Origin: Gemmata sp.
GTDB lineage: Bacteria > Planctomycetota > Planctomycetia > Gemmatales > Gemmataceae
Direction of reading: 5' to 3'
DNA length: 64,000 bases
Assembly: GCA_025055115.1 (NCBI GenBank)
Contig: JANWYJ010000013.1
Coordinates: 86,399 to 150,398, forward strand
The notes under the pieces are model-generated. The model saw only the letters and a list, made by a program, of their open reading frames with translations. It had not been told where the DNA came from and did not search any database. Within the stretch, counting starts at the first letter, position 1; every line of letters begins with the position of its first letter. Positions 43,705 to 54,300 of the stretch are shown in pieces. Both the position numbers and the translations under genes were made by a program.

Positions 43705-45195
43705 TTAGCGCTCACGGGATACCTGATTGGATGCTGTCGGTGGTTGCCAGCGGAGTTTTTGGTCTTTGGCCGCTTTGACTTCATCCGGACGACTGACAAT
43801 GTGTGTGTGCGGCGCCGTACGAACGATTTCCGGGTCTTCCTCTTTGATTCGGGCCAGTGTGTCGGCGAAGGCATCGAGAGTTTCCTTACTTTCGGTTTCT
43901 GTGGGTTCCATCATCAAGGCCTCGGGCACGACCAGGGGAAAGTAAACCGTCGGTGCATGGAAGCTGAAGTCGAGCAAACGTTTGCAAATGTCTTTGGCAC
44001 TGATCTTTCGTTCACGCAGAAGCGAGCGTACGGAGGCCACGAATTCGTGCATGCAGGGACCCGGATGGGGGATGTCGAAGATTTGGGCTACCCGAGAGCG
44101 TAAATAGTTGGCGTTGAGGACAGCGTGTTCGGCCACACGTTTGAGTCCTTCAGGTCCCAAGGTGCGAATGTAGCAATAGCCGCGGAAGAGAATGCCGATG
44201 TTGCCAAAGAAACTTCGCACCCGACCAATCGACTTGGGCATGTCGTAGTTCAAACGGAACTTCGCCCCGTCTTTGACGATGATCGGTGCCGGCAGGTACG
44301 GGGCCAAGAAATCGCGCACGGCGATGGGCCCACTGCCAGGACCGCCGCCGCCGTGGGGGCCGGTGAAAGTCTTATGAACGTTGTAATGCTGCATATCTGC
44401 GCCAAAGTCCCCCGGCCGAGTGATACCGAGGATGGCGTTCATGTTGGCTCCATCCAGATAGACCAAGGCCCCCTTGGCGTGCAACCAATCGGTGATGGTT
44501 GTGATCTGGGTTTCAAACAAGCCCAGGGTATTGGGGTTTGTGATCATGAAGACGGCCGTATCGTCGCCCAATTTGGCCTTCAGATCGGAAAGATCGACCA
44601 AACCATCTGGGCCACTTTTGATCGTGACAGTATCGAAACCTGCTAAGGCGGCACTGGCCGGGTTGGTGCCGTGGGCCGAGTCGGGCACCAGCACCTTGCG
44701 GCGGTGCGTTTCGCCTTTATCGCGGAAGTAAGCTGCGGCGACATAAAGCGCAGTCAGTTCCCCTTGGGCACCCGCCGCCGGTTGCAGCGATACCGCCGGC
44801 AAGCCGCTGATTTCTGCGAGAAACTGCTGCATTTCGTAGAGAATTTCCAATATCCCTTGGAGCGTCTCATCATCTTGGAGGGGATGCAGTGCGGCCAAGC
44901 CGGCAAGGGCCGCAAGGCGTTCGTGCCGTTTGGGGTTGTACTTCATCGTGCAGGAACCGAGCGGGTAGAAATTGGTGTCGATGCTCATGTTCCGCGTCGA
45001 GAGGTTCGTGAAGTGACGAATGAGGTCGATTTCGCCAACTTCAGGTAACGCGGGTGGCGCTGTCGCGAGGTGGTTACTGGGAATCAGTTCGCTCAACGGC
45101 CGCTCTGTGGGAACATCGCATGGGGGCACCCGATGGCATCGCCGCCCAGGTTTGGAAATCTCGAAAATGACTTGTGTTGATTGGGTATTGTTCAT
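43705..45195 (-). CDS. gcvPB: Glycine dehydrogenase (decarboxylating) subunit 2
   Basis: C-terminal half of the split P-protein of the glycine cleavage system, 496 residues. It decarboxylates glycine with PLP and transfers the aminomethyl group to lipoylated GcvH. The PLP-lysine region NVHKTFTGPHGGGGPGSGP is intact. Other family segments are STRNMSIDTNFYPLGSCTMKYNP and PAAGAQGELTAL. The split two-subunit form is typical of many bacteria and archaea. It lies 279 bp after gcvPA, an unusually long gap inside the operon. Confidence 0.94.
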   Translation of the reverse strand: MNNTQSTQVIFEISKPGRRCHRVPPCDVPTERPLSELIPSNHLATAPPALPEVGEIDLIRHFTNLSTRNMSIDTNFYPLGSCTMKYNPKRHERLAALAGLAALHPLQDDETLQGILEILYEMQQFLAEISGLPAVSLQPAAGAQGELTALYVAAAYFRDKGETHRRKVLVPDSAHGTNPASAALAGFDTVTIKSGPDGLVDLSDLKAKLGDDTAVFMITNPNTLGLFETQITTITDWLHAKGALVYLDGANMNAILGITRPGDFGADMQHYNVHKTFTGPHGGGGPGSGPIAVRDFLAPYLPAPIIVKDGAKFRLNYDMPKSIGRVRSFFGNIGILFRGYCYIRTLGPEGLKRVAEHAVLNANYLRSRVAQIFDIPHPGPCMHEFVASVRSLLRERKISAKDICKRLLDFSFHAPTVYFPLVVPEALMMEPTETESKETLDAFADTLARIKEEDPEIVRTAPHTHIVSRPDEVKAAKDQKLRWQPPTASNQVSRER

Positions 45196-45290
45196 GGTTT
45201 GTGCCGATTCGGGAAATTCGGGTTCGTTCCATCGTTACTGGTGTTGGAGTGATTCAAGCACCGGTGATCATCGTCTGATCCAGCTGTTGC

Positions 45291-45340
45291 TCCTCACATC
45301 CTCGTGATCCTTTTGTTTTGTTCCTCACACCCTTGTGATC
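45291..45340. repeat. 19-bp direct repeat between gcvPA and gcvPB
   Basis: TCCTCACATCCTCGTGATC (45291-45309) and a copy with two changes (45322-45340), 31-bp period, in the 279-bp gap. Confidence 0.82.
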
Positions 45341-45474
45341 GGCCGCCGCGGTGAATGGTCCCGAGGGCCACAGCCCACCGATGTCGCCGAGTATTCCCCG
45401 ACAACCGCCTCTTCTGTGGGACGCCATCTACGACCTCGGCTGGGTTGGTCGTCGGTGTCCGTCGGTGCGGTGCA

Positions 45475-46824
45475 TTACCGCAAGCAATCGCGAAGGGCCG
45501 ACGCCAGACCATCGATTTGGGCCTTGGTGCGTTGTTCGGTGACCGCGACACTGATGCAATCGGCCAGGGATGGATACCAGCGACCCAGGGGTAGCCCCGC
45601 GTGGTAACCTGCGGAACGCAGTTTCGCAAGAAGGTTCGCAGGATCTCCCGGCACGCGAAGGGTGAATTCTTTGAAAAAGGGTGTGCGGAATCGCAACGAT
45701 ACCCCCGGAATTTGCGTCAATTGCTCAGCCGCGTAATGGGCTTTACGCGTACACAACTCTGCGGTTTCCTGGAGACCCTGAGGCCCCAAAGCGGTCAGGA
45801 ATACCGCCGCGCGCAAGGCCAGCAACCCTTGATTGGTGCAGATGTTGCTGGTGGCATTCGCCCGCGCGATGTGCTGTTCCCGGGGCTGCAGCGTGAGAAC
45901 CCAGCAGCGCTGACCGTGGCGATCCACCGTTTCCCCGACAAGCCGGCCAGGAATCTTGCGAAGAAAGCGCGGATCGTCGCGGCAGGCCAAAATACCGAGA
46001 TACGGTCCACCAAACTGCAGCGGCACACCCAGCCCCTGCCCTTCTGCAACAGCGATATCGGCCCCCTCATCACCCGGGCGGCGGAGAATCCCCAAGCCGA
46101 TGGGATCGAAGCTGGCGACCATAAGCGCCCCCACCCTGTGAGCCGCCGCCCCGATGGCCGCCATTTCCTCGAGATGGCCAAAAAAGTTCGGCGACTGGAC
46201 AATTATACACGCCGTGGTGTCACTCAGACAAGCCCGAAGGTCGTCCGGATTGACAAAACCTTCAGGTGTCGGCACTGTACGCAGCCGGCAATGCAAATTG
46301 GTCGCATAGGTGGCGAGGACTTGCCGGTACTCAGGATGGACGCTCTCGGCCACGATGACTTCCTGACGTTTCGTGATACCCAGGGCCATCAGCATGGCTT
46401 CCGCGGTCGCCGAACCACCGTCGTAGAGGCTTGCGTTGGCGACATCCAGGCCAGTAAGGACGCACATGAGCGATTGATATTCAAATATCGCTTGCAGAGT
46501 ACCTTGGGATGCTTCCGCCTGATAGGGTGTATAGGCCGTGTAGTATTCGCTACGGCTGGCGATGACATCAACAACGCTTGGAATGAAGTGATCATAGGCT
46601 CCGCCCCCCAGGAAGCAGACCATGTCCGCTGCGGAGCGATTGTGAGCTAACAACCGCGTGACATGGGCTTGCAAGTCCATCTCCGCCATCGGAGCGGGAA
46701 TGTCCAAGGGGCGGTTCAGGCGTACTTCGTGGGGAATTTTGGCAAATAGCTCGTCGATGGATTCCACTCCGATCGCAGTGAGCATCGCCTTTTGATCGTC
46801 GGGGGTGTTGAGGATGTAGGACAC
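45475..46824 (-). CDS. gcvPA: Glycine dehydrogenase (decarboxylating) subunit 1
   Basis: N-terminal half of the split P-protein, 449 residues, working with GcvPB. Recognisable segments are FLGGGAYDHFIPSVVD, YTPYQAEASQGTLQAIFEYQSL, GLDVANASLYDGGSATAEA and TSNICTNQGLLALRA. This subunit has the same fold as GcvPB but lacks the PLP lysine, as is normal. It follows gcvH by about 157 bp on the minus strand. Confidence 0.94.
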   Translation of the reverse strand: MSYILNTPDDQKAMLTAIGVESIDELFAKIPHEVRLNRPLDIPAPMAEMDLQAHVTRLLAHNRSAADMVCFLGGGAYDHFIPSVVDVIASRSEYYTAYTPYQAEASQGTLQAIFEYQSLMCVLTGLDVANASLYDGGSATAEAMLMALGITKRQEVIVAESVHPEYRQVLATYATNLHCRLRTVPTPEGFVNPDDLRACLSDTTACIIVQSPNFFGHLEEMAAIGAAAHRVGALMVASFDPIGLGILRRPGDEGADIAVAEGQGLGVPLQFGGPYLGILACRDDPRFLRKIPGRLVGETVDRHGQRCWVLTLQPREQHIARANATSNICTNQGLLALRAAVFLTALGPQGLQETAELCTRKAHYAAEQLTQIPGVSLRFRTPFFKEFTLRVPGDPANLLAKLRSAGYHAGLPLGRWYPSLADCISVAVTEQRTKAQIDGLASALRDCLR

Positions 46825-46981
46825 AGCAGTACCCTAGGTCAGACCAGTTGAGTGCGGTATCTTTCGCTATCGGGAAAACGGCGCGGAGAGAGCGATCGTT
46901 GTGGGTCAACCGCAAATGTCCGCTGTCGCCAACGTTTTTTTGGAGAGTTTTCTGTCCCCGGACTGTTGGAAGTGGCAAATA

Positions 46982-47395
46982 TCAGTGATGTTCTGAGGCC
47001 AATTGAGCGTCGTATTGCTCCGCGGTCAACAGATGGTCGAGCGTCGCGCCGGGGGCCAGTCGAATCTTCAGCATCCAGCCGGCACCGAACGGATCATCAT
47101 TGACTGGCTTGGGATCGCCTTTGCGTTTGGTAGCGGGATCGTCGACCAGTGGTTCGTTACGCTCGATCACAGTACCCGTCACGGGAGAATAGAGGTCGGA
47201 CGTGGATTTATAGGATTCGATGATGCCAAATTTTTCCCCCGCGTGGACTTCGGTACCGATGGCGGGTAATTCCAAATAAGTCGGTTCGGTCAGTTGCTCG
47301 ATGGCAAAGGCGGTCACGCCCACCGTCACCACGTCACCATCCAACCGTGCCCATTCGTGGGTGGGTAAGTAGCGAAGATTTTTGGGATTTGGCAT
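46982..47395 (-). CDS. gcvH: Glycine cleavage system H protein
   Basis: Lipoyl carrier shuttling the aminomethyl intermediate between P-, T- and L-proteins, 137 residues. Start ATG 47395 follows AAGGAG; the frame extends 16 codons upstream without such a site. The lipoylation Lys sits in IIESYKSTSDLYSP, followed by VTGTVIERNEPLVDDP. The N-terminal LRYLPTHEWARLDGD is typical. L-protein is not encoded here. Confidence 0.94.
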   Translation of the reverse strand: MPNPKNLRYLPTHEWARLDGDVVTVGVTAFAIEQLTEPTYLELPAIGTEVHAGEKFGIIESYKSTSDLYSPVTGTVIERNEPLVDDPATKRKGDPKPVNDDPFGAGWMLKIRLAPGATLDHLLTAEQYDAQLASEHH

Positions 47396-47493
47396 GGTAA
47401 CTCCTTCATCAACGACGCTGTGATTCGGCATTTTGCGTGTCAAGGCCCCTCATCCCAACGGCGCGGCTCTTGGGCGGGGGTGAGACGTTGGCT

Positions 47494-48576
47494 CTATACG
47501 TTTTTCGTTCGACGATAAAACGGCAACGGTACGACCTTGGCATGGAGAAGCGCCCCGCGAACATCCACCGCCAGCAAGGTACCAGGACTCGTAAACGCCG
47601 GTCGAACATAGCCCATGGCCAACGATTTTTTCAACCACGGGCTGAGGCTGCCACTGGTCACCGTACCGATGTTGTCACCAGCGGCGACGATTGGGCAGCC
47701 TTCTCGGGCCGCACGCGGGCTATCCAGCTCCAAGCCGATGCGCCGCGGTTGGGTTGTGTCAGTTGTTGCCGCCAACAGGGCTTCGCGACCAATGAATGGG
47801 CCTTTGTCGAATTTCACCGCCCAGCCCAAACCGGCCTGAATCGGGTTGATCGACTCCTTCAATTCATGCCCATAAAGCGGCATGCCGGCTTCCAACCGCA
47901 ATGTGTCGCGGGCACCTAACCCACAGGGCACTGCTCCCCGCGTCACCACCTCTTCCCACAACGGCTGCCCCACGGCATGGGGGACCACCACCTCAAAGCC
48001 ATCTTCTCCGGTATAACCCGTGCGACTGATAAAACCGTCACCCTCACGATAGCGAATGGGCTTGGCATGATAGTATTTCAAGGTGCGAACCGACTCACCG
48101 AATATCGCGGATACCATATCGGCTGCCTGCGGACCTTGAATGGCGACCATAGTAGTGTCGAAGGTGCGGTCGTCGATGATCACCTCACCGGTTCGGTGCT
48201 GTTCCCACCAGGCCAGAATTTTCTCCCGGTTACTGGCGTTAATCACAGCGGAGAACGAATCGGACCACCGGTAGACCAAAATATCGTCGAGAACACCGCC
48301 ATTTTCGTTACAAATCAGTCCATAGCGAACCTGCCCTACCGTCATGGTGGCGACGGCATTCGTGAAAACCTTCTCGAGCAAGGCCAGCGCTTCGGGGCCG
48401 TGAACATTCACGCGCGCCATGTGCGAAATGTCGAAAATCCCAACCGCCGTGCGGACCGCGTGATGCTCCGCGGCAATCCCGGTGTATTGCACCGGCATAT
48501 CCCAGCCGCTGAAGGGAACCATCCGGGCTTGATGTTCGACATGCCACCGATACAACGGGGTACGATGATTGGCCAT
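47494..48576 (-). CDS. gcvT: Aminomethyltransferase (glycine cleavage T protein)
   Basis: Transfers the methylene group from aminomethyl-GcvH to tetrahydrofolate, 360 residues from ATG 48576 (an ATG at 48594 is less likely). Landmarks are VPFSGWDMPVQYTG, GIFDISHMARVNVHG, QVRYGLICNENGGVLDDI (folate site with conserved Asp) and YTGEDGFEVVVP. First gene of the operon gcvT-gcvH-gcvPA-gcvPB-ybjQ. A strong hairpin lies in its leader just before the start. Confidence 0.94.
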   Translation of the reverse strand: MANHRTPLYRWHVEHQARMVPFSGWDMPVQYTGIAAEHHAVRTAVGIFDISHMARVNVHGPEALALLEKVFTNAVATMTVGQVRYGLICNENGGVLDDILVYRWSDSFSAVINASNREKILAWWEQHRTGEVIIDDRTFDTTMVAIQGPQAADMVSAIFGESVRTLKYYHAKPIRYREGDGFISRTGYTGEDGFEVVVPHAVGQPLWEEVVTRGAVPCGLGARDTLRLEAGMPLYGHELKESINPIQAGLGWAVKFDKGPFIGREALLAATTDTTQPRRIGLELDSPRAAREGCPIVAAGDNIGTVTSGSLSPWLKKSLAMGYVRPAFTSPGTLLAVDVRGALLHAKVVPLPFYRRTKNV

Positions 48577-48597
48577 GGCCGCCACCCGAAACAAACG

Positions 48598-48628
48598 GGG
48601 GGCGGCTCCGACGTCTGGAACCGCCCCC
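48598..48628 (-). promoter_or_regulatory. Leader hairpin upstream of gcvT, attenuator-like
   Basis: In the minus-strand transcript a 12-bp stem (one G-U pair) with a 7-nt loop is formed by 48628-48617 and 48609-48598. It is followed by CGTTTGTTT and the gcvT ATG about 21 nt later. Strong stem plus U-rich tail inside a leader suggests attenuation or translational control. I could not identify a glycine riboswitch core upstream. Confidence 0.45.
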
Positions 48629-48766
48629 GCCAGCGTTATGGTAGTCGGAATAGGGAGATTTTCCAGCGGCTAGGTACCGAAGACCGCCACCAGCCCCCGG
48701 AAAGCCTCCGGTCGACTTTTTCAAGAGATTAACGACTAATTATGCATCATATCGATCCTCAAGGCG

Positions 48767-48890
48767 ACTTCGGCCTCCCTAAGTGCCGCCGAAAGAAACC
48801 ACTGTGACTTTCTTTATCGACGACAACCAAACTTATCGACGACAACCAAACTTCGCTACTTCGGCCCCCCCAAATGCCGCCGAAAGAAAC
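48767..48890. repeat. Echo of the S9 peptidase 3' end plus tandem pair
   Basis: 48858-48890 (minus-strand codons for the last residues, FFRRHLGGPK, of the peptidase) recurs at 48767-48799 with 30 of 33 bases identical. Between the two, a perfect 19-bp tandem pair TTATCGACGACAACCAAAC occupies 48814-48832 and 48833-48851. Confidence 0.9.
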
Positions 48891-51114
48891 GGGCTGTCCG
48901 CGCCCAGAGCTGCTCCATGACGGCTGGATCGGAGCTATACATATGGGTAATTCCGGGGAGAGGCAGGGTCTCGAAGTCCCGTCCAGCTCGCAAAAGGGCA
49001 TTGGCCAGTTTCAATGTATGCCGGAAATAGACGTTATCGTCCGCAGTGCCATGCACCAGAAGCAAGGGGCGTTGGAGGTTTTTCGCCAAGGGAATGAGAT
49101 TGGCGTCGTCGTAAGCTTTCTTCGATTCGGGTAATAGCCCCAGGTACCGCTCGGTGTAGTGGGTGTCGTAGTCTTCCCAATCGGTGACCGGGGCACCCGC
49201 AACGGCGGCTTTGAAGACTTCGGGGCGGCGTAACACCGCATTGGCCGCCATGTAGCCGCCGAACGACCAGCCCACGATTCCTACCCGGTCAGGGTCCATC
49301 GCGGGGAATTTTTCGCATAACAGCCGCAGGCCTTTGACTTGGTCATCTAGCGGTACGGTGCCGAACTTCTGGTAGATGGCGCGTTCCCAGGCGCGACCGC
49401 GACCCGGTGTACCCCGGTTATCAATGGCCACCACGATGAAACCTTGATTGGCCAACCACTGCGGAACCAGCCATTGCCGCATCGCCTGAACCACATGGAC
49501 ATGCTTGGGGCCACCGTAGACATCCACGATCACCGGATATTTCTTCCGGGGGTCAAAATCGTGGGGACGAACAATCGCGGCGTTGTAGCTGTCGTCTCCG
49601 GCACCGACACGTAGAAATGTCACATCGATCTTCCCATCTGGCTCCTGTGCTACCGACGGCAGTTCGCCCAACCGCACACCGTCGCGGTTGTACACAACGC
49701 TTTTGGGCATACTTTGCGCTGTTGTCGAGGTGATGACGTAGGGTTGGCCATGCGTACCGACGACGGCCGAGTGAACACCCGGTTCGTTGGTCAATCGTTC
49801 ATCATTCTCGGAACTCGGGTCACGAAGGCGCACAGGTGTTCGATGGCGAAAAACATGCTGTTGCGTGGGGTCAGCGCCACCCGTATACACCACGAACGTA
49901 TTGTCCCGCGACGAGTGGACCTGCAGCAGCTTCTCGGGTCGCTGAGAAGCGGCTACGAGCACATCTTGTAAAACGCCGGTTGCATCGCGAAGCTGAAGTT
50001 CTGCTTCGCCGTTGGGATCCGTCCCCAGCCAGATGAACCCTCCTAAGCCGCTCTCATAGACCGGAACCTCTTGGGAAAGATTCACCCAGGCGGAATCCTT
50101 CTCTTCGACCAGCTTTTGGGTTTGTCCGGTTTTCGGATCAACCGACAAGAGGAGCAGTTTCTGCTGTTTGCGATCTTGAACCTGGATCGTTAACGGACCG
50201 ACAGTATGCCATCGGACCGCGGCGAGGTATTCGTACCGTTCACGATCCCAATTGACCCAAACGGTTTCGCCACCCGCCACGGGGATAATACCCAAGCGCA
50301 CGCTAACGTTCTTCTGACCCGGTCGGGGGTAAAACTGCGCAAGAGGTTTTTGCTCCGGTCGGAAGGGATCGGCGACATACCACGTCTCAACGCCGGTGTG
50401 GTCGGCTTCTTCATAGGCGATCGATTGCGAGTCCGGCGACCACCAGTAGCCAGTGAAACGCCCCATTTCCTCTTGAGCGACAAACTCGGCCAGACCGTGG
50501 GTTTTGGTCAGCGTACCACCGCGAGTGACCGCCGATTCTCGATTGGTGGCCAGATCAACAACGTACACATCATAACCGCGAACATAGGCGATTTTCGTGC
50601 CATCCGGCGACCATTTCGGATCGACAATGGCCCCGGTGTCGCCCGTCTTCAATTCCGTGACTTTTTTCGTTGTGCGGTCGAAGACAAATAACCGGCCCGA
50701 CAACGGCAGCAATAGCTGGCTACCATCCTTATTGAAGTGAAAATCGGCAAAGCCTCCGGCTGATACCCGCATCCGCTCGCGACGGGCTTTTTCTTCAGGT
50801 GTCAAGTTCTCGTCGTCGCCCTGGAGAAGAGCCGCAGGTGAGAGCAATTCGCGCGTTTGCCCGGTGGCGACATCAAATTCAAAAAGTTTCAATTTCGGAT
50901 CATCCGGGGACCCACGGAGAAAGAGCACGGTTTTACCATCGGGAGCGACCTTGGGGTTCTGCGGCCGACCTACCATGAACCGCCGCGTTTCTGCAAACTT
51001 TTTCAGAAACGATGTGTCCACGCCGTGGTCCGGTGGAACGACCGGCGGCTCGGCCGCACGGATGACAGCGGCAGCAACAAGCATGAATAACATTATCAGG
51101 AGAAAGGATTTCAT
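48856..51114 (-). CDS. S9 family prolyl oligopeptidase / dipeptidyl peptidase IV-like
   Basis: Exported serine peptidase, 752 residues from ATG 51114, chosen for its signal peptide (SFLLIMLFMLVAAAVIRA); ATGs at 51129 and 51177 also exist. An N-terminal DPPIV-type beta-propeller is followed by an alpha/beta-hydrolase domain with nucleophile motif GWSFGGYMA, then the Asp region HGTADDNVYF and the His region PGITHMYSS, so the triad is complete. A double-Glu segment typical of DPPIV N-terminus recognition may be VAQEEMGRFTGYWW. It likely removes dipeptides from peptides in the periplasm. Its last codons are echoed past the stop. Confidence 0.9.
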   Translation of the reverse strand: MKSFLLIMLFMLVAAAVIRAAEPPVVPPDHGVDTSFLKKFAETRRFMVGRPQNPKVAPDGKTVLFLRGSPDDPKLKLFEFDVATGQTRELLSPAALLQGDDENLTPEEKARRERMRVSAGGFADFHFNKDGSQLLLPLSGRLFVFDRTTKKVTELKTGDTGAIVDPKWSPDGTKIAYVRGYDVYVVDLATNRESAVTRGGTLTKTHGLAEFVAQEEMGRFTGYWWSPDSQSIAYEEADHTGVETWYVADPFRPEQKPLAQFYPRPGQKNVSVRLGIIPVAGGETVWVNWDRERYEYLAAVRWHTVGPLTIQVQDRKQQKLLLLSVDPKTGQTQKLVEEKDSAWVNLSQEVPVYESGLGGFIWLGTDPNGEAELQLRDATGVLQDVLVAASQRPEKLLQVHSSRDNTFVVYTGGADPTQQHVFRHRTPVRLRDPSSENDERLTNEPGVHSAVVGTHGQPYVITSTTAQSMPKSVVYNRDGVRLGELPSVAQEPDGKIDVTFLRVGAGDDSYNAAIVRPHDFDPRKKYPVIVDVYGGPKHVHVVQAMRQWLVPQWLANQGFIVVAIDNRGTPGRGRAWERAIYQKFGTVPLDDQVKGLRLLCEKFPAMDPDRVGIVGWSFGGYMAANAVLRRPEVFKAAVAGAPVTDWEDYDTHYTERYLGLLPESKKAYDDANLIPLAKNLQRPLLLVHGTADDNVYFRHTLKLANALLRAGRDFETLPLPGITHMYSSDPAVMEQLWARTARFFRRHLGGPK

Positions 51115-51246
51115 GTGATGCGCAGTCATGGGGTGATTCGTGGGTATCTGTGCACCGATCGGGCCGGAATCGATCACGCCGAATTATCCCCTTTTTTATC
51201 ACTGGCCTCAACACAGCTTACAGGAAGTCGTTATCTTAACAACTAA

Positions 51247-51284
51247 TGAGTCAGACCACCCCCTAGGAGTGAGTCAGACCACCC
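51247..51284. repeat. 15-bp direct repeat with 23-bp period
   Basis: TGAGTCAGACCACCC at 51247-51261 and 51270-51284, identical, between the divergent S9 peptidase and WD40 genes. Confidence 0.9.
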
Positions 51285-51301
51285 TTGTTGGAGTGCTGGC
51301 G

Positions 51302-54300
51302 ATGCGTTGGTTGTGGGTCATCATCGGGGTACTCGGCTCCAGTGTTGGTCAGGCCGCTGCCCCCGCAGTCTGTGCGGTGGCTTTCCATCCGAACAATACG
51401 CTCGTGGCGGCAGCGGTTGGGGATGAATTTTTCCTCTTTGATGCGACTAAGGGAACTCTCACGGAAGGCCCCCTGAGTGTTGGCCATCGTATCACCGCAC
51501 TGAGTTTCGATCCGCAAGGGCGGTGGTTGGCCGTGGCCTGGGGGGAAGCGGGCCGGTCGGGCTCTGTCTACCTGCACCCACTCAACGCCACGCTACGACC
51601 CCTTGAGTTCCGCGGCCATCGCGATCTGATCTACGCTCTGGCTTTCGCCCCCAACGGCCAACACCTGGCCACTGCTGGTTACGACCGGGACATTCAATTG
51701 TGGAAGCTAGCGGCTGAATCCAAAAAACCAATCCGAACCCTCAAAGATCACAGCGACGCGGTTTATGGTTTATCCTTCCATCCAGATGGCCGATGGTTGG
51801 CCTCGGCCAGTGCCGACCGGACGGTGAAAATATGGGATGTTGAAACCGGACAACGCCTGTACTCGTTGGGCGATGCCACCGACTGGCTCTACGCGGTCGC
51901 CTGGAGTCCGGACAAAAAACACCTCGCCGCGGCCGGCGTGGATAAAAGCATTCGCATCTGGCAGGCTCAAGCGGAGGGGGGCCAACTGGTCAACACCGCG
52001 TTTGCCCACGAGAAAGCAGTGTGGCGACTGGCGTATTCCCGCGATGGCCAACAACTGTATTCGCTGGGGGAAGATCGAATCATCAAAATCTGGGATGCTG
52101 CAAAACTCGCGGAAGTCAAGACTTTCCCCGCGCAGGCCGACACCGTTCTCGATTGGGCGATACGTCCCGACGGTCAACAAATCGCCATTGCCCGATTCGA
52201 TGGTGCCGGACTGCTCATCAACGCCGCCGAGGGCAAAACCATTCACCAATTGTTACCTCTGAAAAATCCGCCGCCGCCGGCAGCACCGAAAATCACCACA
52301 TTGGCTCCCGCCGTTGTTACTCGCGGCAAAACCGCACAATTCACGGTCAACGGTACCCACCTCAGCCGGGTGCGCTCGATCTTCGCTCGCAGCGGCAACA
52401 GCCGTTGGAAGGCGGACATCGTCTCCGGAGGGATCACAGAAATTGTCTTCACGCTCACTATCCCCGCTACTGCTCTGTCTGGAACAGCGCAGGTGGTGTT
52501 GGAAACTGAGAGCGGTCCTACGACAACGGCGGCACTCCTGATCGATGCTTTTGATGCCATTTCAGAAGAAAAAGCCTCCTTCCCTCTTCAACTTCCGGTC
52601 ACAGTGGTCGGTTCGTTGAGCCGCCCCGGTGAAGTCGACGAGTATCGCTTCCGCCTTGAGGCCGACCAATCCCTGGGAGTGCACTTGGTGACAAGCGAGC
52701 CGACTGCGAAGTTCGAACCCATTCTCACACTCAGTGACGAAACGGGAGCCATCGTTGCGGAAGGGACCACTGCGCTGGCTTATCTCACCCGTGCCGCAGG
52801 GACGTACACTCTGCGCGTCTTCGATCACGACTTCCGAGGGGGCGACCTGCGCTATCGGCTGAATCTTGGCAATCTTCCCGTCGTCACAGGAGTTTTCCCC
52901 CTGGCTGTTGCCGCAGGGCGGACGACAACCGTTCATGTCCTGGGTGTCAATCTGGGTTCTCCCGTAGGCCTCAGCCAGAAAGTCACAGTTCCTCCCGATG
53001 CTTCGCCGGGAACGAAAATCACGGTGCCCTTGGACGAACCAGCCGTTGGTACACCCACAGTCGTGGTATCGAACCTGACTTCTGTGGTTGTCGATCCGGT
53101 TCGCGGCGCGGAGCTGCGTGTTCCGGGGTGCGCCGATGGCATACTGGCCCAACCTCAGGGAAAATCCACCATTTCTTTCTCCGCGAAGAAGGGCGAACGG
53201 TTGGTTGTGGAGGTTCTGGCCCGCCGGGCTGGTTCGCCGGTCGATGCGCTGATTGAAATTCTCGATGCCAGCGGCCAACCACTGCCCCGAGCCACACTCC
53301 GTTGCGTGGCGAAAACATATGTGACCTTCCGCGATCATGACTCAGTGCGGCCAGGGATTCGCCTTGAGGCATGGAACGAGTTGGGCATCGACGACTACCT
53401 CTATGTGAACGGGGAACTGATGCGCATTCTCGCTCTCCCGCGCGGTCCGGATGATGACTGCCAGTTCTACCAGGTGAACGGGCAGCGGGTGGGGTTTTTG
53501 GGCACCACCCCTGTTCAGCATAGCATGGGTGAACCAATGTACAAGGTCGAAATTCACCCCCCGCGGCAACATTTTCCACCCAATGGCATGCCGGTTTTCA
53601 CGCTTTATTACCGGAATGATGACGGTGGCCCGGGCTTTGGTAAAGATAGCTACCTTCTCTTCGACCCTCCGGCGGATGGTACCTATCAGGTTCGCATCAG
53701 TGATGCCCGCGGAGCCTCCGGTCCGACTCATGCGTACCGCTTGATCGTTCGCCGTCCGCAGCCCGATTTCACGTTCTCAGCTCGTGTCGATGCTCCGCAA
53801 TTACTTCAGGGGGGAGCGGTTCCCATCGAAGTCAAAATCGACCGAACAGACGGCTTCGAAGGCCCGGTAGCCGTGGAAGTGAAACAATCTCCGCCCGGGT
53901 TCACCGCCCCGGCCACGACCATCGAAAGTGGACATCAGACGGCCACCCTCGCCCTTTTTGGCACAAGCGATCGGCTGCAGCCCACGGAAGCCAAGCTCAC
54001 CCTCGTCGCCCACAGCAGTATCGACGGCCGCGCACGAATGCGCGAGGTGACGATTCCACTGCCGACCACTGTCGGGAAAGGCGACATTGTCACCACAGTT
54101 CGGCAATCGACCGTAACGATTCGACCCGGTCAGGAAACCCGCTTCACGGTGGATATTCAACGGCAAGGCCAATTCACCGGTCGGGTTCCTCTCGACGTGC
54201 GCAACCTTCCGCATGGGGTGCGTGTGCTCCATGTGGGCCTCAATGGCATCCTCATCACCGAACGCGAAACCAGCCGTGAGGTGGTTCTGTACGCGGAGCC

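Noticed and set aside
45601..46650. Plus-strand 349-codon frame opposite gcvPA
   Set aside because: Shadow frame; gcvPA is unmistakable.
48600..48740. Glycine riboswitch before gcvT
   Set aside because: Hairpins are present but the conserved aptamer core was not recognised; kept only as a structured leader.
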